Source: Gonocerus acuteangulatus
Lineage: Eukaryota; Arthropoda; Insecta; Hemiptera; Coreidae
NCBI GenBank assembly: GCA_946811695.1
Contig: OX328124.1
Span: 100,498,998-100,562,997 of the forward strand
Length of the DNA stretch: 64,000 nt
Reading direction: 5' to 3'
Shown here one piece after another: positions 21,766 to 32,659 of the stretch. Both the position numbers and the translations under genes were made by a program. The notes beneath the pieces are model-generated. The model was not told the DNA's origin and ran no database searches. It saw only the letters and a list, made by a program, of their open reading frames with translations. Position 1 is the first letter of the stretch, and each line of letters opens with the position of its first letter.

Positions 21766-23080
21766 AACCTTGGTTCATTCTAATATTCCCAGTAATAAAC
21801 TTTTCCTGTTCGAGAAGGGCGGCAATATTTGATTTTATGTTGCCTTTGTCCACAAAAGAGCCTAAAATTAATCTTTAAATTATTATTTTTATCATTTATG
21901 TTTTTTCGGTTGAATTTTGTTTCAAAATTTTAAAATTTCTAATTAAAAACAATTATATAAAAGTTGGGATGTAGGATTTTTCGGGGATAAATTTCCCACT
22001 ATGGTTCACTTTAGACAAAAGTTGATGTTATAATGTAAATTAGCATGTTCGTTCCTCCATTGGACGGCTATCCCCGTCTTTTCCGGAATATTTTTATTTC
22101 TCTCAATAAATAACATTGTTTCAAGAGAGAGGTGACATTTTTGTATAAATCTACAAAAACTCAGACAACGGTATTTCAATCAACATTTTTCTAACTGAGA
22201 CATATAATTCTCAATATTTTACCTTGTCACCTGATTTATAAAAGCATTATGAAATAATAAATTTATATAAGCTGACAATAATGTCTTTTGTCTGGAAGGA
22301 TATTCAATAGAATATAATTTTTTATATGTTGAATCCAGAAGGACTGATCCAGTCGAAATATACAACTGCTGAGATTTCCACCAATCTACAAGGGTTTGTC
22401 CTATCGACAATGTTTCAGAATCAAAACTAGTGACAACGATTACACAAGAGTTAGGAGAAACTATCTTCAGTTTGTTGTCTTAGGTCTCCTATCAAAACAC
22501 AAAGCTATTTTCAAACTTCTCCTAAGTTCAACATCAAACGTTCTCCCTTGCTCCCTCATTCCCTAAAGGAATTGTTTTGTCATCATTGAATCTACTTGTT
22601 TGATCAACGTCAATCTCTTGTTTTTTTCTAAACAGGTATATTAAATTCTTTGCGAAGCGTTAAAGAAAATTTGCGGAAAACTAAAATGTTCATTTTAGCT
22701 AATGCATTTTTTTTTACTTATTTTTTTTCGAAACCAAAATTATTACAGCTTACTTTGTATGACTGAGAAACTTAAGAACAAATTTTTCCAGTTTTTGAAT
22801 ACTCCAAACTAAAATTCTAGAAGCTTAAGATTTTCTCAGAAACTGTTAAAGATTTCATTGTGAACGTGATTTCGTTCGATTTTACAAGCCTTAATGAATT
22901 AAAAAAATAAAAATAAGCTGGAAACCTATTTAACTGTAGGCGCTGATTTTTCTTGTGAATTTCGCCAAAACAAAGTATTCTGGAGGGTGAATTTTTCTCG
23001 ATTAGAAACTTGACATTTCGCTTTCGAAAAAATATTTTTGTGCTGAATGACCTAAAAATTAAACGAATATTTGTACACAA
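21766..23080. other. Unassigned AT-rich DNA
   Basis: No gene or element recognised. Ends in a short (TA)11 at 23083-23104. Open frames of 63 and 87 codons on the minus strand have no visible domain. Confidence 0.5.
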
Positions 23081-23224
23081 GATATATATATATATATATA
23101 TATTAATTCTTGTGAAAGATGACCCGACATATATTTTCCACTTTTTTTTGTTTGTTTTTCTGGCAGGGGGTCGATAAAGCAGTACACTCTTTGTTCACAT
23201 TAACTGCTTTATTTGTTATGTTTC

Positions 23225-23264
23225 GCCCGACATGTTTCGTGCCTTTTCGCACCTCTTCAGGGGC
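23225..23264 (-). ncRNA. Hammerhead ribozyme (PLE), well-formed
   Basis: Minus strand: GCCC (stem I), CTGAAGA, stem II GGTGC/GGCAC with a GAAAA-type loop, GAAA, then CATGTC and GGGC (stem I). All core positions are kept. The stem III segment ACATGT is self-complementary, so two transcripts could pair and form a dimeric hammerhead; the cleavage site is GUC. Confidence 0.8.
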
Positions 23265-23508
23265 TTTCCTATGTAACAATATTTTTTGTAAATCCTAAAC
23301 TTTAAATTGCTTACACTAATACACATATCCTGTCCCTAAATAATTTACATTTCAACATATAATATTTCAACTTAATCTTAATCCTACCTTATCAAGAAAG
23401 TCCTCTCGTCATGTTGTCTAGCTTGAGTCAGGCGTAGTACTGAAAAGTCATCTGTGGTAATTAACATGGCCGTTTGTATCGATTCTTTAGCTATTTTCAT
23501 GGTATCGA

Positions 23509-23840
23509 TTATTGGTGCAATTTGTTTTGTAAGGTGTAATTTATTATACTATGGAAAATTTGGTGCACATTCTTTAAATCTGTTTTTTTATTTATGGCAG
23601 TGTTGGAATTGTTAATTATGTAAATATTTTCTTTGATTTTTCTTTTTAAAATGTTCCTCTCTTTATTTAAAATGTGAACGTCCTTAAAGTTAAAGTTATG
23701 TTTTAAAGTTAGTGCGTGTTCTGTCAATGTTGTCCTGTTTTCGTTTGTGTCTATGCTTTTTGCGTGTTGCACGATTCTCTTTTGCAATAGCTGTGCCGAT
23801 TCCCCAATGTAGCATGCGTTGCAATCGTTACATCGAATTT
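23509..23840 (-). pseudogene. PLE C-terminal GIY-YIG endonuclease domain
   Basis: From 23838 the minus strand reads IRCNDCNACYIGESAQL and continues LQKRIVQHAKSIDT ... LTEHALTLKHNFNFKDVHIL ... ERNILKRKIKENIYI to a stop at 23509-23511. CNxCNACYIGES matches the CxxC-x-x-CYIG(E/Q)T block of the PLE endonuclease; the Arg in QKRI and the conserved His of TEHA follow in the usual order. In PLEs this domain makes the target nick and is fused after the reverse transcriptase, which is missing here: the sequence stops at the junction with the inverted copy. The second copy (23841-24010 plus) keeps only the last ~55 codons. Confidence 0.8.
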
Positions 23841-24222
23841 AAAAAGAAAAATCAAAGAAAATATTTACATAATTAAAAATTCCAACACTGCCATAAATAA
23901 AAAAACAGATTTAAAGAATGTGCACCAAATTTTCCATAGTATAATAAATTACACCTTACAAAACAAATTGCACCAATAATCGATACCATGAAAATAGCTA
24001 AAGAATCTATACAAACGGCCATATTAATTACCACAGATGACTTTTCAGTACTACGCCTGACTCAAGCTAGACAACATGACGAGAGGACTTCTTGATAAGG
24101 TAGGATTAAGATTAAATTGAAATATTATATGTTGAAATGTAAATTATTTAGGGACAGGATATGTATATTAGTGTAAGCAATTTAAAGTTTAGGATTTACA
24201 AAAAATATTGTTACATAGGAAA

Positions 24223-24262
24223 GCCCCTGAAGAGGTGCGAAAAGGCACGAAACATGTCGGGC
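24223..24262 (+). ncRNA. Hammerhead ribozyme (PLE), well-formed
   Basis: Same motif as 23225-23264 on the other strand: GCCC 24223-24226, CTGAAGA 24227-24233, stem II to 24248, GAAA 24249-24252, GTC ending at 24258, GGGC 24259-24262. Predicted cleavage follows C24258. Confidence 0.8.
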
Positions 24263-24348
24263 GAAACATAACAAATAAAGCAGTTAATGTGAACAAAGAG
24301 TGTACTGCTTTATCGACCCCCTGCCAGAAAAACAAACAAGAAAAAGTG

Positions 24349-24349
<1 letters not shown>

Positions 24350-24408
<59 letters not shown>

Positions 24409-24423
24409 TTATTTATTTATTTA
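24350..24423. repeat. (TA)n then (TTTA)n
   Basis: About 55 bp of pure TA followed by five TTTA units. It borders the PLE pair on the right; a shorter (TA)11 lies 30 bp left of the pair. Confidence 0.95.
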
Positions 24424-24435
24424 TATACACACATA

Positions 24436-24688
24436 TCGTCGTTACAAATGCAAAGTATCGAATGTGAAAAACACCACTTTTCAGAGTGGGAAAGCATTTA
24501 TTCATAACTTTTTTTTTGACAGTCAAATATTCGGCAGATTTGACCTTTTGATAGTGGAATACTTTCCTTTTAATAGAGTGATCTAAGATTCAAGAATTTG
24601 CCGAACAACAAGTCCAGCAAAAATTAGTAAAGATTGACAATGAAAGATGCATTTTTTCACATTCGTTACTTTGCATTTGTATCGACGA
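24436..24688. mobile_element. MITE family M, copy 2
   Basis: 253 bp, TA-flanked. Left end TCGTCGTTACAAATGC, right end GCATTTGTATCGACGA; about 35 bp of each end pair. The interior differs from copy 1 beyond the ends. Confidence 0.8.
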
Positions 24689-25299
24689 TATATACAATTA
24701 ATTTTCTTAGCCTGTATGTAATAAAACACTAAAATTTCTCATTTCATTACCGGATTTGGCCGAAGGGACAAAGAAACACGCTGAAACTAAGCAATATTTT
24801 CAAATTTTTTTTATTCTTAGCTTTTAACTAGATTCCTCTTTATAAGCTAAAAATATGAATTATTATTATAGCATTACAAGTGTCTGCAAAATCTGTAATA
24901 TAAGGATATTGCCAAATTATATAGGTAATAATAAATTGACTTTATCTTAGAGAAATTGTAACTAAATAAGCTGGAATAATTACTGTAAAAGTCGCTGAAC
25001 TCTCTGGGATTCCTTTGACGCCATTAGTTTTTACCTAAGTATTGACAAGCCTAGATGTCCGGAGTTTGCACAATGGATGCGCCAGAGTTCATTTTCTTGA
25101 TTAATGGTTGTAGCTCTCAAACACAAAGCCCTTCTTCGATGTTGCCTTGCAAACTGTCAACCAGTGTAATGGCTATTTCTCGATGAATCAACTCCTTCTC
25201 ATTGTCCTTATGCGTCCTCGATTATCAATTTTGATTTATGAAATGTCGGCTTCACGGGACATTTTGTCGAAATTAGTATCTGTTTTGTTACTTTTTTTT

Positions 25300-25303
<4 letters not shown>
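24689..25303. other. Unassigned AT-rich DNA
   Basis: No gene or element recognised. The frame at 25147-25392 runs into the (TA)n tract and is not a gene. Confidence 0.45.

Positions 25304-25377
<74 letters not shown>
25304..25377. repeat. (TA)n/(CA)n microsatellite
   Basis: About 62 bp of TA followed by six CA units. The IYIYIY translations on either strand are artefacts of this tract. Confidence 0.95.
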
Positions 25378-25378
<1 letters not shown>

Positions 25379-25752
25379 TTGCGGCGCATTGACATTTAAG
25401 GGGAACATCAATGGTATAGGGGAGAAATTCTTCAACGGGCCGTGAAATGGGAAAAAAAAGTCCGACTCGCAGGAACTGCAGCATCTTAGCGCGGTTCCGT
25501 TCATGTCCCTAGTGCCATTTGATAAGCTTAGAAAAGAAATAAACTTTTTTTTTTTTTTTATATATCTCGTGAAAATTGTCAAAATCCTCTCGAATATCTC
25601 GAATAAAAGTGATATTAAGGCGTCAGGGACACCGACAGTAACTAACTTTTACACAGATGCGGAAATTACACAATCCGGCTCTCATTCTAAAGCAAAGCTC
25701 TATAAATCAATACAAAATATGCCTAATAAAGCCTTTCTAGAGGGTACAGAAG

Positions 25753-26003
25753 CATGGGCATATATGAGGGGGGGGCTGAGGGGGCTGCAGCCCCGTCCCG
25801 AAATTTTGAATTAATGATGAAAACTTCTCGTAAAACCCTTAAAAATAAATTAAATAAGATCACTTAGTTCATAAAACATATTTTATTTTACGTGTAATAG
25901 CGTTTTAGTTGCCTAAAACTATTCCAAGCTCTAAATATTTAGTATTCCATACCCTGGAAATGGTCTCAGCCCCCCCCCGAAATTGTTTTTATGTACGTCC
26001 ATG
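25753..26003. mobile_element. Short hAT-like MITE with CATGG ends, copy 1
   Basis: 251 bp with ends CATGGGCATATATGAGG and TATGTACGTCCATG (inverted with mismatches). G- and C-rich subterminal blocks (GGGGGGGCTGAG, CTGCAGCCCC, CAGCCCCCCCC) face each other. Flanks TACAGAAG and TACAGAGC share six of eight bases, in keeping with a hAT 8-bp duplication. Relative at 34861-35085. Confidence 0.6.
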
Positions 26004-27345
26004 TACAGAGCCTTTTTTGTAGAGCATTTAGTAAGCTTTCGAATGGTAATCTTCCGCTTCACAAGATTGTCAACGGTTTTCGAGATACTAACGAAAGTAT
26101 ACAAAGTTACCAAAACTTTTTTTGTCTGTTAACAAAATATTTTATTCTAACTCTTCCTTTACCCTAAACGTAACAAAAATTTCAACATATTAGTGTTGAT
26201 GAAATTCGAACACGCAGAAAATGTTTCAACTGTATCCCATAATTCTAAGTACCAAAATCAAAGACAAACAACCCTCCCTAGGAAGGACGCTAGGCAGTTG
26301 AAAAGCTAAATCTTGGAAATCCATATCTCTAACATTAAATTGATTTCTTATTTTTCTTAACCTGTTTTATTTTCAAATACATTATCCAACTCTAAGCAAT
26401 TAAAAAATAACAAGGAATAAAAATATAAAATTTTAGGCACTTTCAACACTTGTTCACACTGAGTAAAACAATATAAACAGATCTAAGGTGTTACACGGTA
26501 GCTGGTGAAAGAATGAATGAGGTCTCGTATTGCAATTCTCTGTATGCAGGGTCTACTTCCAGGTAGTCATATACTTTTACTGCCCTTTACCGTTACTCAG
26601 AAAGCTCTTTGTGTTTACAAACAAAGGGCTCGGTATAGACCACCCGTATTAACCCAAAAGTGATTATGTCAAGCTTGATAAACTTCCTGAATTAAATTAA
26701 GGAATTTAAGAGTGCTTAAAATAGGTTCTTGATCTAGTCAAAAAATTCAAGGAGAATTACACCACGAATAGAAAATTTCGGCCAAACAGAAGGAAAATAA
26801 CAATTACAAGGATAGTTAAACTTCGTTTTCAAAGATTGTTAGTTGTAACACAAAAACGGTCACTCATGATTCTAATAAATTAACTGTGAAGGGTGATTAC
26901 ACAAATATTCCTGTTGAGGCTTTAAAGCTTCAACTCAAAAAACATATTAACCCACAGGTAATATCTAGATATTCGTACGGCATCTTCGAATTCTAACAAA
27001 CAAAATATTGCTTCTAATTATATGTATCCTGTTTACTGACAAATACATTTACTACTTTATCTACTATAAGAAATTACAAAAATGACGAGCAGTGAAAAAA
27101 AAACTGCGGGAAACACACAAATAGATCCGTTTAAATAAACGAAACTAACTAACTAAGTTTTAAGCACTTATTTCTCCTAATGTGACGACCCCATCAAACA
27201 TTTCTTCAAAACATTTTTCCACGATTTCCTAACCCTTTTTGAGATATTAATGAAAATATACGAAGAGGGCCTAATAGATATTCATACGGGATCTGAGAAT
27301 CCCAAGATTCCGCAAAAATAAAATATTCTAATTATACGTATCCTG

Positions 27346-27398
27346 TTTTTTTTTTTTTTTTTTTTTTACGGCGCATCTACTTCTAGGTCATTAGCGCC
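27346..27398 (-). mobile_element. SINE copy reduced to stem-loop plus A tail
   Basis: Minus strand: GCGCTAATGACCTAGAAG ... GCGCCGT then 22 A, identical to the 3' end of the SINE at 12368. Flanking duplication CGTATCCTG (27338-27346 and 27399-27407) shows that the insertion contains only the last ~30 nt plus tail. A sister Q unit at 27010-27030 (TGTATCCTGTTTACTG) shows the empty site. Confidence 0.85.
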
Positions 27399-28648
27399 CG
27401 TATCCTGTGTTATTGGCATATACATTTGACTACTATAAGCAATAGCAAACAATAGGGAATATGCCAAAGAACTCGGATTAGGAGCCTCGACAGTTTCAAG
27501 ACATTTGAAGGAAATCGGCAAATCCAAAACTGACATTTCATACGGTACAGCCTGATATATTTCTAACAATGAATTGTTTTTCTTATTTTAATTAATCTGT
27601 TTTATTGTCAAATACATTATCCAACTATAAGAAATGAAAAAATAGGAATAAAAACAGACCAAAAGAACCGTATGAAATATACGAAATCAATTACTTCAAA
27701 GTTTAAGCACTTATTTCATCCGATTGACATCGCTTATTCAAAACTTTCCTCAAAACCTTTTTTGTAGACCATTTAGTAAGCTTTCGAATGGTAACCTTTC
27801 GCTTCCCAAGATTTTCAATCGTTTTCAAGATATTAATGGAAGTATACGAAGTTCCCAAAATTTTCATTATTTCTAGCAACAGAAAATTGGTCTCATTTTT
27901 CCTATCCTGTTTTACATACAAATACATTTTCCCAACATAAGAAATTACAAAAATAAAAAGCAATAAAAAACCAAGGGAAAGAGACAAAAATTACAAAAAG
28001 AACGACAAAAACCCGTTCAAAAGAAAAAAACAGACGTGTTTGAAGATTTAAGCCCTTATTTCTCCGATTGACATAACCTAATCAAAAATAGTTTTAGAAT
28101 CTTTTTTGTAGAAAATTTAGTAAGCTTTCAAATAGTTTCTATCTACTTACCACGATTTCCCAACCGTGTTCGAGATATTAATGAAAGTATACAAAGTTCC
28201 CAAAACTTTTCATGTCTGTTAATAAAATATTTTATTCTAACCCTTCCTTAACTCCAAACGTAACAAAACTTTCAACATATTAGTTTTAATGAAAGAAGAA
28301 CATGCAGATAATGTTTCAATTGAATCCCTTGATTCTAAGTACCCAAACCAAAAACGGTATTCAAAAACTATTTTTCCAATTTTCTCGAAAACGGTTAAAG
28401 CTATCGCCTTGAAAATGGTTTCATTCGTTTTCCTAGCCCAAGAAGCATATAAAAAGAGTCCTTACAAGCTTATGAACTCAAAAACGTAAGCGTTACGATT
28501 TTTTTTGCGCGAATTTCGCCCCAAACGCCATCTTCCAGTGGGCGGATTTTGCTGGTTAACGAACTTGACCTTTTAAATTGGACGCCAGATTTTTGTACCA
28601 AATTTCATCAAAATCGGACCATCAGGGAAGCCAGAAATGAGCGAACAG

Positions 28649-28653
<5 letters not shown>

Positions 28654-28697
<44 letters not shown>

Positions 28698-28715
28698 TAT
28701 ACATATATATATATA
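28654..28715. repeat. (TA)n internal to Q
   Basis: Interrupted TA tract between AGCGAACAGACAAATA and CAAATTTGAACCACC. The same position holds (TA)n in every Q copy, so the tract is part of the element. Confidence 0.9.
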
Positions 28716-28814
28716 TACAAATTTGAACCACCATTATTTTCGGTCTCTAGGGGTTCTGAAACGCGAAATTTTCTTGTCGGCACTTCCGGATTGTTTCATT
28801 GTATCAACCTTATA

Positions 28815-28852
28815 AGCGGGGTTCCTCCCTATGGGGGAGGGAGGAACCGCGC
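28815..28852. repeat. Q 3'-terminal hairpin
   Basis: GCGGGGTTCCTCCCT, loop ATGGGGG, AGGGAGGAACCGCGC. One of the most stable folds in the window. The same hairpin is at 55499-55535 (inverted copy) and 57551-57588. Confidence 0.85.
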
Positions 28853-28906
28853 TAAAACTCAACCAGCGGCAGGCGGGACTAAAACCCACATCTCCCGCAT
28901 GAGAAT

Positions 28907-29667
28907 CAGATTAGGGCAAACTATGATTAATCTTGTAACTAATGACTAATGATTAAATGTGTGATCGTGATGTGCATAACGATTGTTGATAATTGATCAA
29001 TCATATTTCTCCATGATTAATAATTAACGACTTTTATATCATTGATCTGTGATAACCTATGAGTGTTTAAAAGATGCTTTGACTAATGACTAATGACTAA
29101 ACTTTCGCTGATTGACGATTAAAGATTAAAACACTAGATTTATGATTGATGAATAACTTTATAAAATAAAGTCTAAATAATTAATATATAAAAGGTTTTG
29201 ACTGATATTTTCAGTGTTAATTGTAATTTGTAATCATAATTACACCAATAATCACGTTTTTAAAGCATAAGACTCAGCAGTAGAACAATTCTATCTTTTG
29301 AACAGTCTGTTCAAAAAATAAAATACAATTGGTACATGCTTTATTAATGGGGATTATAATCCCCAATGTATATGTGTAAACAAAGAGGTATTAGCCTAAT
29401 ACCCGAAGTTTTTACAACGTTACTCATGTCAATCATTACTACAGACTGTCAATGATTAACGACTAACGTATAGATCGACGACTAATTTCACATTTGAGTA
29501 AAGATGAATATGATTTATGGCTAATAATTGACGAGAATAATTTAATCATGACTAATGATGATAATATTTCATCCCATGATTGATTAGTCATCAATCAATC
29601 ATGAGATCATCAATAAGTAAAACTTATTCGATTTGCCAATCGTTTAATTGATTTGTGCCCTACTCTG
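28907..29667. mobile_element. hAT-like non-autonomous element (761 bp)
   Basis: Ends CAGATTAGGGCAAAC and (reverse complement of the right end) CAGAGTAGGGCACAAA. Flanks ATGAGAAT and ATAAAAAT share six of eight bases. The subterminal 150 bp on both sides are dense in GACTAATGATTA / TGATTGATTAGTCAT motifs in both orientations. No transposase. Confidence 0.6.
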
Positions 29668-31883
29668 ATAAAAATAGATGTCAATCTTCCTTCTCCTTGT
29701 AGATTTAATTTTTATTGTTTGTTTTATTACCCTACAAACCTTACTTTATTACGCTAACGTACTTTACTTTATTTATTTTACAATGATATGTGTTTTATAT
29801 TTGGATTGTAATGAATTATGTTTTACTTTTGTATATTATTTTTATTAATTTCCAAATGCATCTTGTTTTATATGCATGTATGTATATTTTATTTACGTTT
29901 AAATTTAAATTGAAAAATTGTTGACTTTATGTAAATATAGTGAATCCATTTGATAATCTGTATGAGGAATCATCGCCATAGATTTGAAGCCCTTAAAATA
30001 AATAAATTCCCCAAAAACAACTAACATTTAAAAAAGAGGCCAAGTTCCCAGACCCCTCCCAAAAATAATTTGCGAGGGGTCCAAAAATAATACGAAAGTT
30101 ATGATATCATAGTATTGGGCCAAGTTTTAGGCTCTTAATACCTTCTCAAGAACCTAATAATACCCTCTCACTTATTTGTGCTATACCGATTTTACAAGAT
30201 TTTGTTAACTTATATACGGCCTTGACCGCTTTAACTTATATAAAGTTCATACAAAACCTAATATTTTTGATGAGTGGAGTGTGTCTTATAAATTCCGATT
30301 TTCCACTGCCTCTATCTCAGAAACGCTAGAATGTAGAATTATGAAACTTTCCAATTTTACTTACATCTAGTAGTATAATACCTTGTAAAAGTTCATAAGT
30401 TTATTCTTAACTGGTTTAAAGTTATGAGAGGGTAAATGTCAGCTTTAATGGGTCGTGTAATACACACACAGTGTGCGTAGGCCAGGTATAAAATAAAATG
30501 TTCCAGGAATTTTTCGATTTATGCATACCTCATTTATTGTAAGTTAAACTGTTTAGAAGATATTTCCGAAAAAAGTAGGGTGTACCCTGTACAATTTACC
30601 ACAAAACAAATGCTACTAAACTAGATTTTAAGCCATCCAGCCAAGTTAAATTGTAAATATACACTTATGTGTTTTGAAAAAAAAAATAAAACTATTTATT
30701 TACTTTACTAGCACTATTTCCGCAAAGTAGTAATTCCTAATTCTCATCGGTGCTATAAGCCATGAAATAGGCTATACCTTGATATATGTGAAGACCAAGC
30801 CGGAATGGTTGAAATCCCCCTGTGTTTGAGCAAAGGAGTCCATAAAAAAGAGCAATACTGAAGCTTTATCTGCAATAAAAGGATCATTCGGAAGGGGTGA
30901 AATGCTCGGAAGTACCTTGCAGGAAGAGCTCTATTCCTATAGTGATGGGTCCTTTACCTTTGATGTCCTTAAAGGACACTACAGGCGAGGAAGGGAATTC
31001 CATAGTGCTCTTGGATAAGGCCGACGATTCGCCTATTTATACTGTTGTTGTTTTTTTATTTTACAATAAACAATCAATTGTCGGTCATTTTGTGGAAGAA
31101 AAATTATCTCTAAAACAAATCGGACGAAGATGTCTTGAATGGAATTTATTAGATGATTTTTTTTATTGTTTTAATGATGATATATTTTTCTTATTTATTT
31201 AAGGCCTTCGCATTTATGGAGGCGAACCCTAATACAGATTGTAAAACAGGCGATTCATTTAAATAATTTAGGATTGTTTCAATTCACGTTTAAACTTAAA
31301 TATACTCAAAACCTAATTCATTTTTAAATAAATGGACGTAAAATATTTGAGTAAAATTAGATCTATAGGCTATTAACATAAAAATTAAAATTTATAGCAC
31401 ACAAAGTGAAAGGACGATTATCTATTTGTAATAGATAATAGAGGTATTTATTTGGTTCACTAAAATGATTTTTATCCCCCTTTCGTTCTTATAAAATAAA
31501 TAAAAAAATCAGTATCATTGAATCGTATTTTGGTAATTTCGTTTTGAACAAGAAGTATCACTGATTATACCATTTTTTACCAACGAGGATGCACAGAAAG
31601 TACCAAGAATAACTTTTAAACTCACAAAAACACTAACTAGTCACACATTTGAAGTAATTGGCGAAAATAAATGCAAATGTGACTCTGGTACTGAATTGAC
31701 TTACGACCAACCTATTTTTGACTACTTGACAAGGAAAGGATCAAATTCATGAAGTCTGTTATATTAAAAAGAAGAAACTGACCGGTTTTAAAGAGGGATA
31801 TTCTTATCTAATACGATGAATTAGATAAATTTATTAATTACAATAGACTATGACAAACTTTAATAAATAAGCTGTAATATTTT
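29668..31883. other. Unassigned AT-rich DNA with a possible LINE 3' end
   Basis: Near 29940-30008 the text AATCATCGCCATAGATTTGA...(AAATAAATAA) looks like a LINE 3' UTR and tail, without coding sequence. A short hairpin GACCCCTC/GAGGGGTC is at 30046-30080. The 101-codon frame at 30897-31202 has no domain I recognise. Confidence 0.45.
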
Positions 31884-32125
31884 ATTGGGTGGAGTGAATA
31901 AAAGCTAGCTGTTGCTAGAACTAAGTATTTTCTAAGCAATTACTAAGGGCCGAGTAAATAAAAGGTTAGGACTTGCTTAGTTTATCACGGTTCCTAGCTG
32001 GAGCTAGGTAGAAGGTGTGAATAAAGAGCTGTGACTAGGTTCTAAGGTTAGCAATTGCTAAGGAAAAAGCTAGTCTGTTCTGGCTCATGCTTGCTTTTTA
32101 GTTAGTCGTTTCTTTTCGCTCAATC

Positions 32126-32209
32126 ATGGCGGCGTTTATGCATGTTCGTAAGGAAAAGGAGTATTATATGCGACGGGACGTCTTCACGTTTTATTTTAAT
32201 CTTCTTTAG
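32126..32209 (+). other. Short frame starting ATGGCGGCG
   Basis: 27 codons (MAAFMHVRKEKEYYMRRDVF...) just inside the Harbinger-like element, opposite in strand to the Myb ORF, as transposase and Myb genes often are. It could be the N-terminus of a deleted transposase, but there is too little to identify. Confidence 0.2.
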
Positions 32210-32441
32210 ATACATTTCCTGCAGTAAAACGATTCTTTGAAGTTCTGGAGTTGACGGATGTTTTTTTTCTTCCGTACCGTAAACCTCAACCATTTTCGCA
32301 CTTTTTCAACTTTTTATATCGTTTGCAATGTGTTGTGAAGCAGTGCTGGGTTCCTAATTCCTTGTTAGACGCTTGTCGGTGAATCCTTGAATTCTTCCTG
32401 GGATTTTTGCTCTTGATCAATAATTTGTAAAAATATTTTCC

Positions 32442-32659
32442 CTACTGCTTCAATTTTATAGGCTTATTGCCGGTGGCTTTTTGGTCGGTTTTCTTTTTTA
32501 TGATTGATTTCATGCTACTCAGCAACTTATTTAACTGTGCAACAGCGACCTTTCGCCTTATGGAAAATTCATTACTAATGCTGTCCCAAGCAGGTTTTCT
32601 TTCTTTAATAGCAGCTATTAATTTAGATTTTTCCATTGCCACAGGATCATTGACTAATA
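32442..32659 (-). pseudogene. Myb/SANT-like DNA-binding protein, 3' part
   Basis: Minus-strand frame of about 70 codons from the palindrome edge to the stop at 32442. AWDSISNEFSI and RKVAVAQLNKLLSSMKSIIKKK fit helices two and three of the Myb_DNA-bind_5 type (W-x-x-I-x-x-x-F-N ... R-T-x-x-Q-L-x-x-x-W-x-x-L-K-x-x-A-K-K), followed by a Lys-rich tail. The final helix lacks the usual Trp (KLLSSMK). The first helix is missing: the palindrome starts directly upstream at 32660, so the gene is split. In PIF/Harbinger elements such proteins guide the transposase to DNA. The 87-codon plus-strand frame is its shadow. Confidence 0.6.

Larger units (their letters stand above)
23136..24351. mobile_element. 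Head-to-head Penelope-like element pair
   Basis: Two PLE 3' parts in opposite orientation. The minus-strand copy (23136-23840) carries the end of the ORF, a 3' region and a hammerhead; the plus-strand copy (about 23841-24351) repeats the same 510 bp as reverse complement but starts inside the ORF. The junction near 23838-23845 has TTTAAAAAG in common. (TA)n lies on both sides. Arms are close to identical (a few substitutions), so the pair is young. Inverted, 5'-truncated partner copies are a known feature of Penelope insertions. Confidence 0.85.
25452..28853 (+). mobile_element. Family Q, near full-length copy (~3.4 kb)
   Basis: Starts AAAGTCCGACTCGCAGGAAC at about 25454 and ends GGAACCGCGCTAA near 28853; the same two ends bound the guest copy at 55498-57360. 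Between them lie non-coding units of about 310-340 bp that recur (TGTATCCTG or its equivalents at about 26357, 27018, 27338, 27595, 27911; TTAGTAAGCTTTC at 26030, 27775, 28120), then AGCGAACAGACAAA, (TA)n and a terminal hairpin. Both ends carry GGAACC-type folds. No ORF with a recognisable domain, so it is non-autonomous or of unknown type. It carries a hAT-like MITE (25753) and a truncated SINE (27346). Confidence 0.65.

Noticed and set aside
23509..23840. GIY-YIG domain as a homing endonuclease or repair nuclease
   Set aside because: CNxCNACYIGES and the adjoining hammerhead pair fit a Penelope-like element; no intron or host gene context.
25236..25582. Open frames with long Ile-Tyr repeats here and at 24208, 28549, 55575, 55625, 56938, 57328
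   Set aside because: Translations of (TA)n microsatellites.
25620..25745. Possible RNase H fragment (FYTDAEITQSGSHSKAKLYK)
   Set aside because: Vague similarity to the Y-T-D start of RNase H, but the following conserved residues are absent; too weak to call.
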